Assembly: GCF_028583425.1 (NCBI RefSeq)
Contig: NC_072807.1
Location: forward strand, 31,625,001-31,689,000
Length of the DNA stretch: 64,000 nt
Source: Eublepharis macularius
Lineage: Eukaryota > Chordata > Lepidosauria > Squamata > Eublepharidae
Direction: 5' to 3'
Part shown: positions 63,776-64,000 of the stretch, in pieces
Numbering within the stretch: position 1 is the first letter of the stretch
How the letters are laid out: the number at the start of each line of letters is the position of its first letter
Notes under the pieces: generated by a model
What the model saw: only the letters and a program-made list of their open reading frames with translations
What the model was told of the DNA's origin: nothing
The model's database searches: none
Made by a program: the position numbers and the translations under genes

Positions 63776-64000
63776 AACCAGTGTGTAAACCTAGTACTAC
63801 TGTTCTAGTAAAGCAACTTTAGTCCCAGTTTACAGTCTTAGGACCTCCTGTTGTCACAAATATATTCCAAACAGCTGTGGATTTAGTTGAGTTCTAGTTA
63901 CTTAATCAAATTGTGATCTCTTACATAATAGATTCAACTCAGAGTTGAACTTAAAGCTGACAGATGTTTACACATCATGCAGTTTGTGTACGGATCATTT

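Larger units (their letters stand above)
54389..64000 (+). other. ARIH1: ARIH1 intron 1 (5' part)
   Basis: From the exon 1 donor to the window end I see no exon matching [20 protein letters not shown] or any later RBR sequence. The intron holds a pyrimidine-rich tandem repeat, snap-back repeats, a MITE and otherwise unremarkable AT-rich sequence. Confidence 0.8.

Overview
The window reads as a vertebrate autosome. It is most likely from a squamate reptile, possibly a gecko, judging by the mix of tRNA-derived SINEs, a 5S-rRNA-derived SINE, many palindromic hAT-like MITEs and a CR1/L2-type repeat background; I cannot name the species. It carries two recognisable host genes in divergent orientation. 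The first is complete HEXA (beta-hexosaminidase alpha subunit, minus strand, coding span 28061-48810). The second is the first coding exon of ARIH1 (Ariadne-1 RBR ubiquitin ligase, plus strand, 54005-54388), whose other exons lie beyond the right edge. Mammals also have HEXA next to ARIH1.

Layout. 1-27.9 kb: intergenic sequence downstream of HEXA with no exon I can support, filled with SINEs, palindromic MITEs and LINE 3' ends, several nested with intact target-site duplications. 27.9-48.9 kb: HEXA, with all 14 coding exons placed to the base; every donor is GT, every acceptor AG, and phases agree throughout. They sum to 1575 bp, or 524 residues plus a stop. Introns hold SINEs, a GC-rich LTR-like fossil (intron 5), a 2.8 kb 5'-truncated LINE (intron 2) and a microsatellite that forms part of the exon 7 splice acceptor. 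48.4-49.1 kb: HEXA CpG-island promoter with three E-boxes, one of them CLEAR-like. 49.1-53.4 kb: intergenic repeats, including a local tandem expansion of a SINE-like element. 53.4-54.5 kb: ARIH1 CpG-island promoter with an array of YY1-like motifs spaced about 50 bp. 54.4 kb to the end: ARIH1 intron 1, starting with about 1.3 kb of pyrimidine-rich degenerate tandem repeat.

The protein-level point of most interest is that this HEXA keeps every catalytic residue but differs from human HEXA at three alpha-specific positions tied to GM2 ganglioside handling: the GSEP loop, the IPVNY loop and Arg424. No prokaryotic-style system, CRISPR array or unknown multi-gene cassette is visible. The unusual content is repeat architecture and its contacts with host regulatory and splicing sequences.
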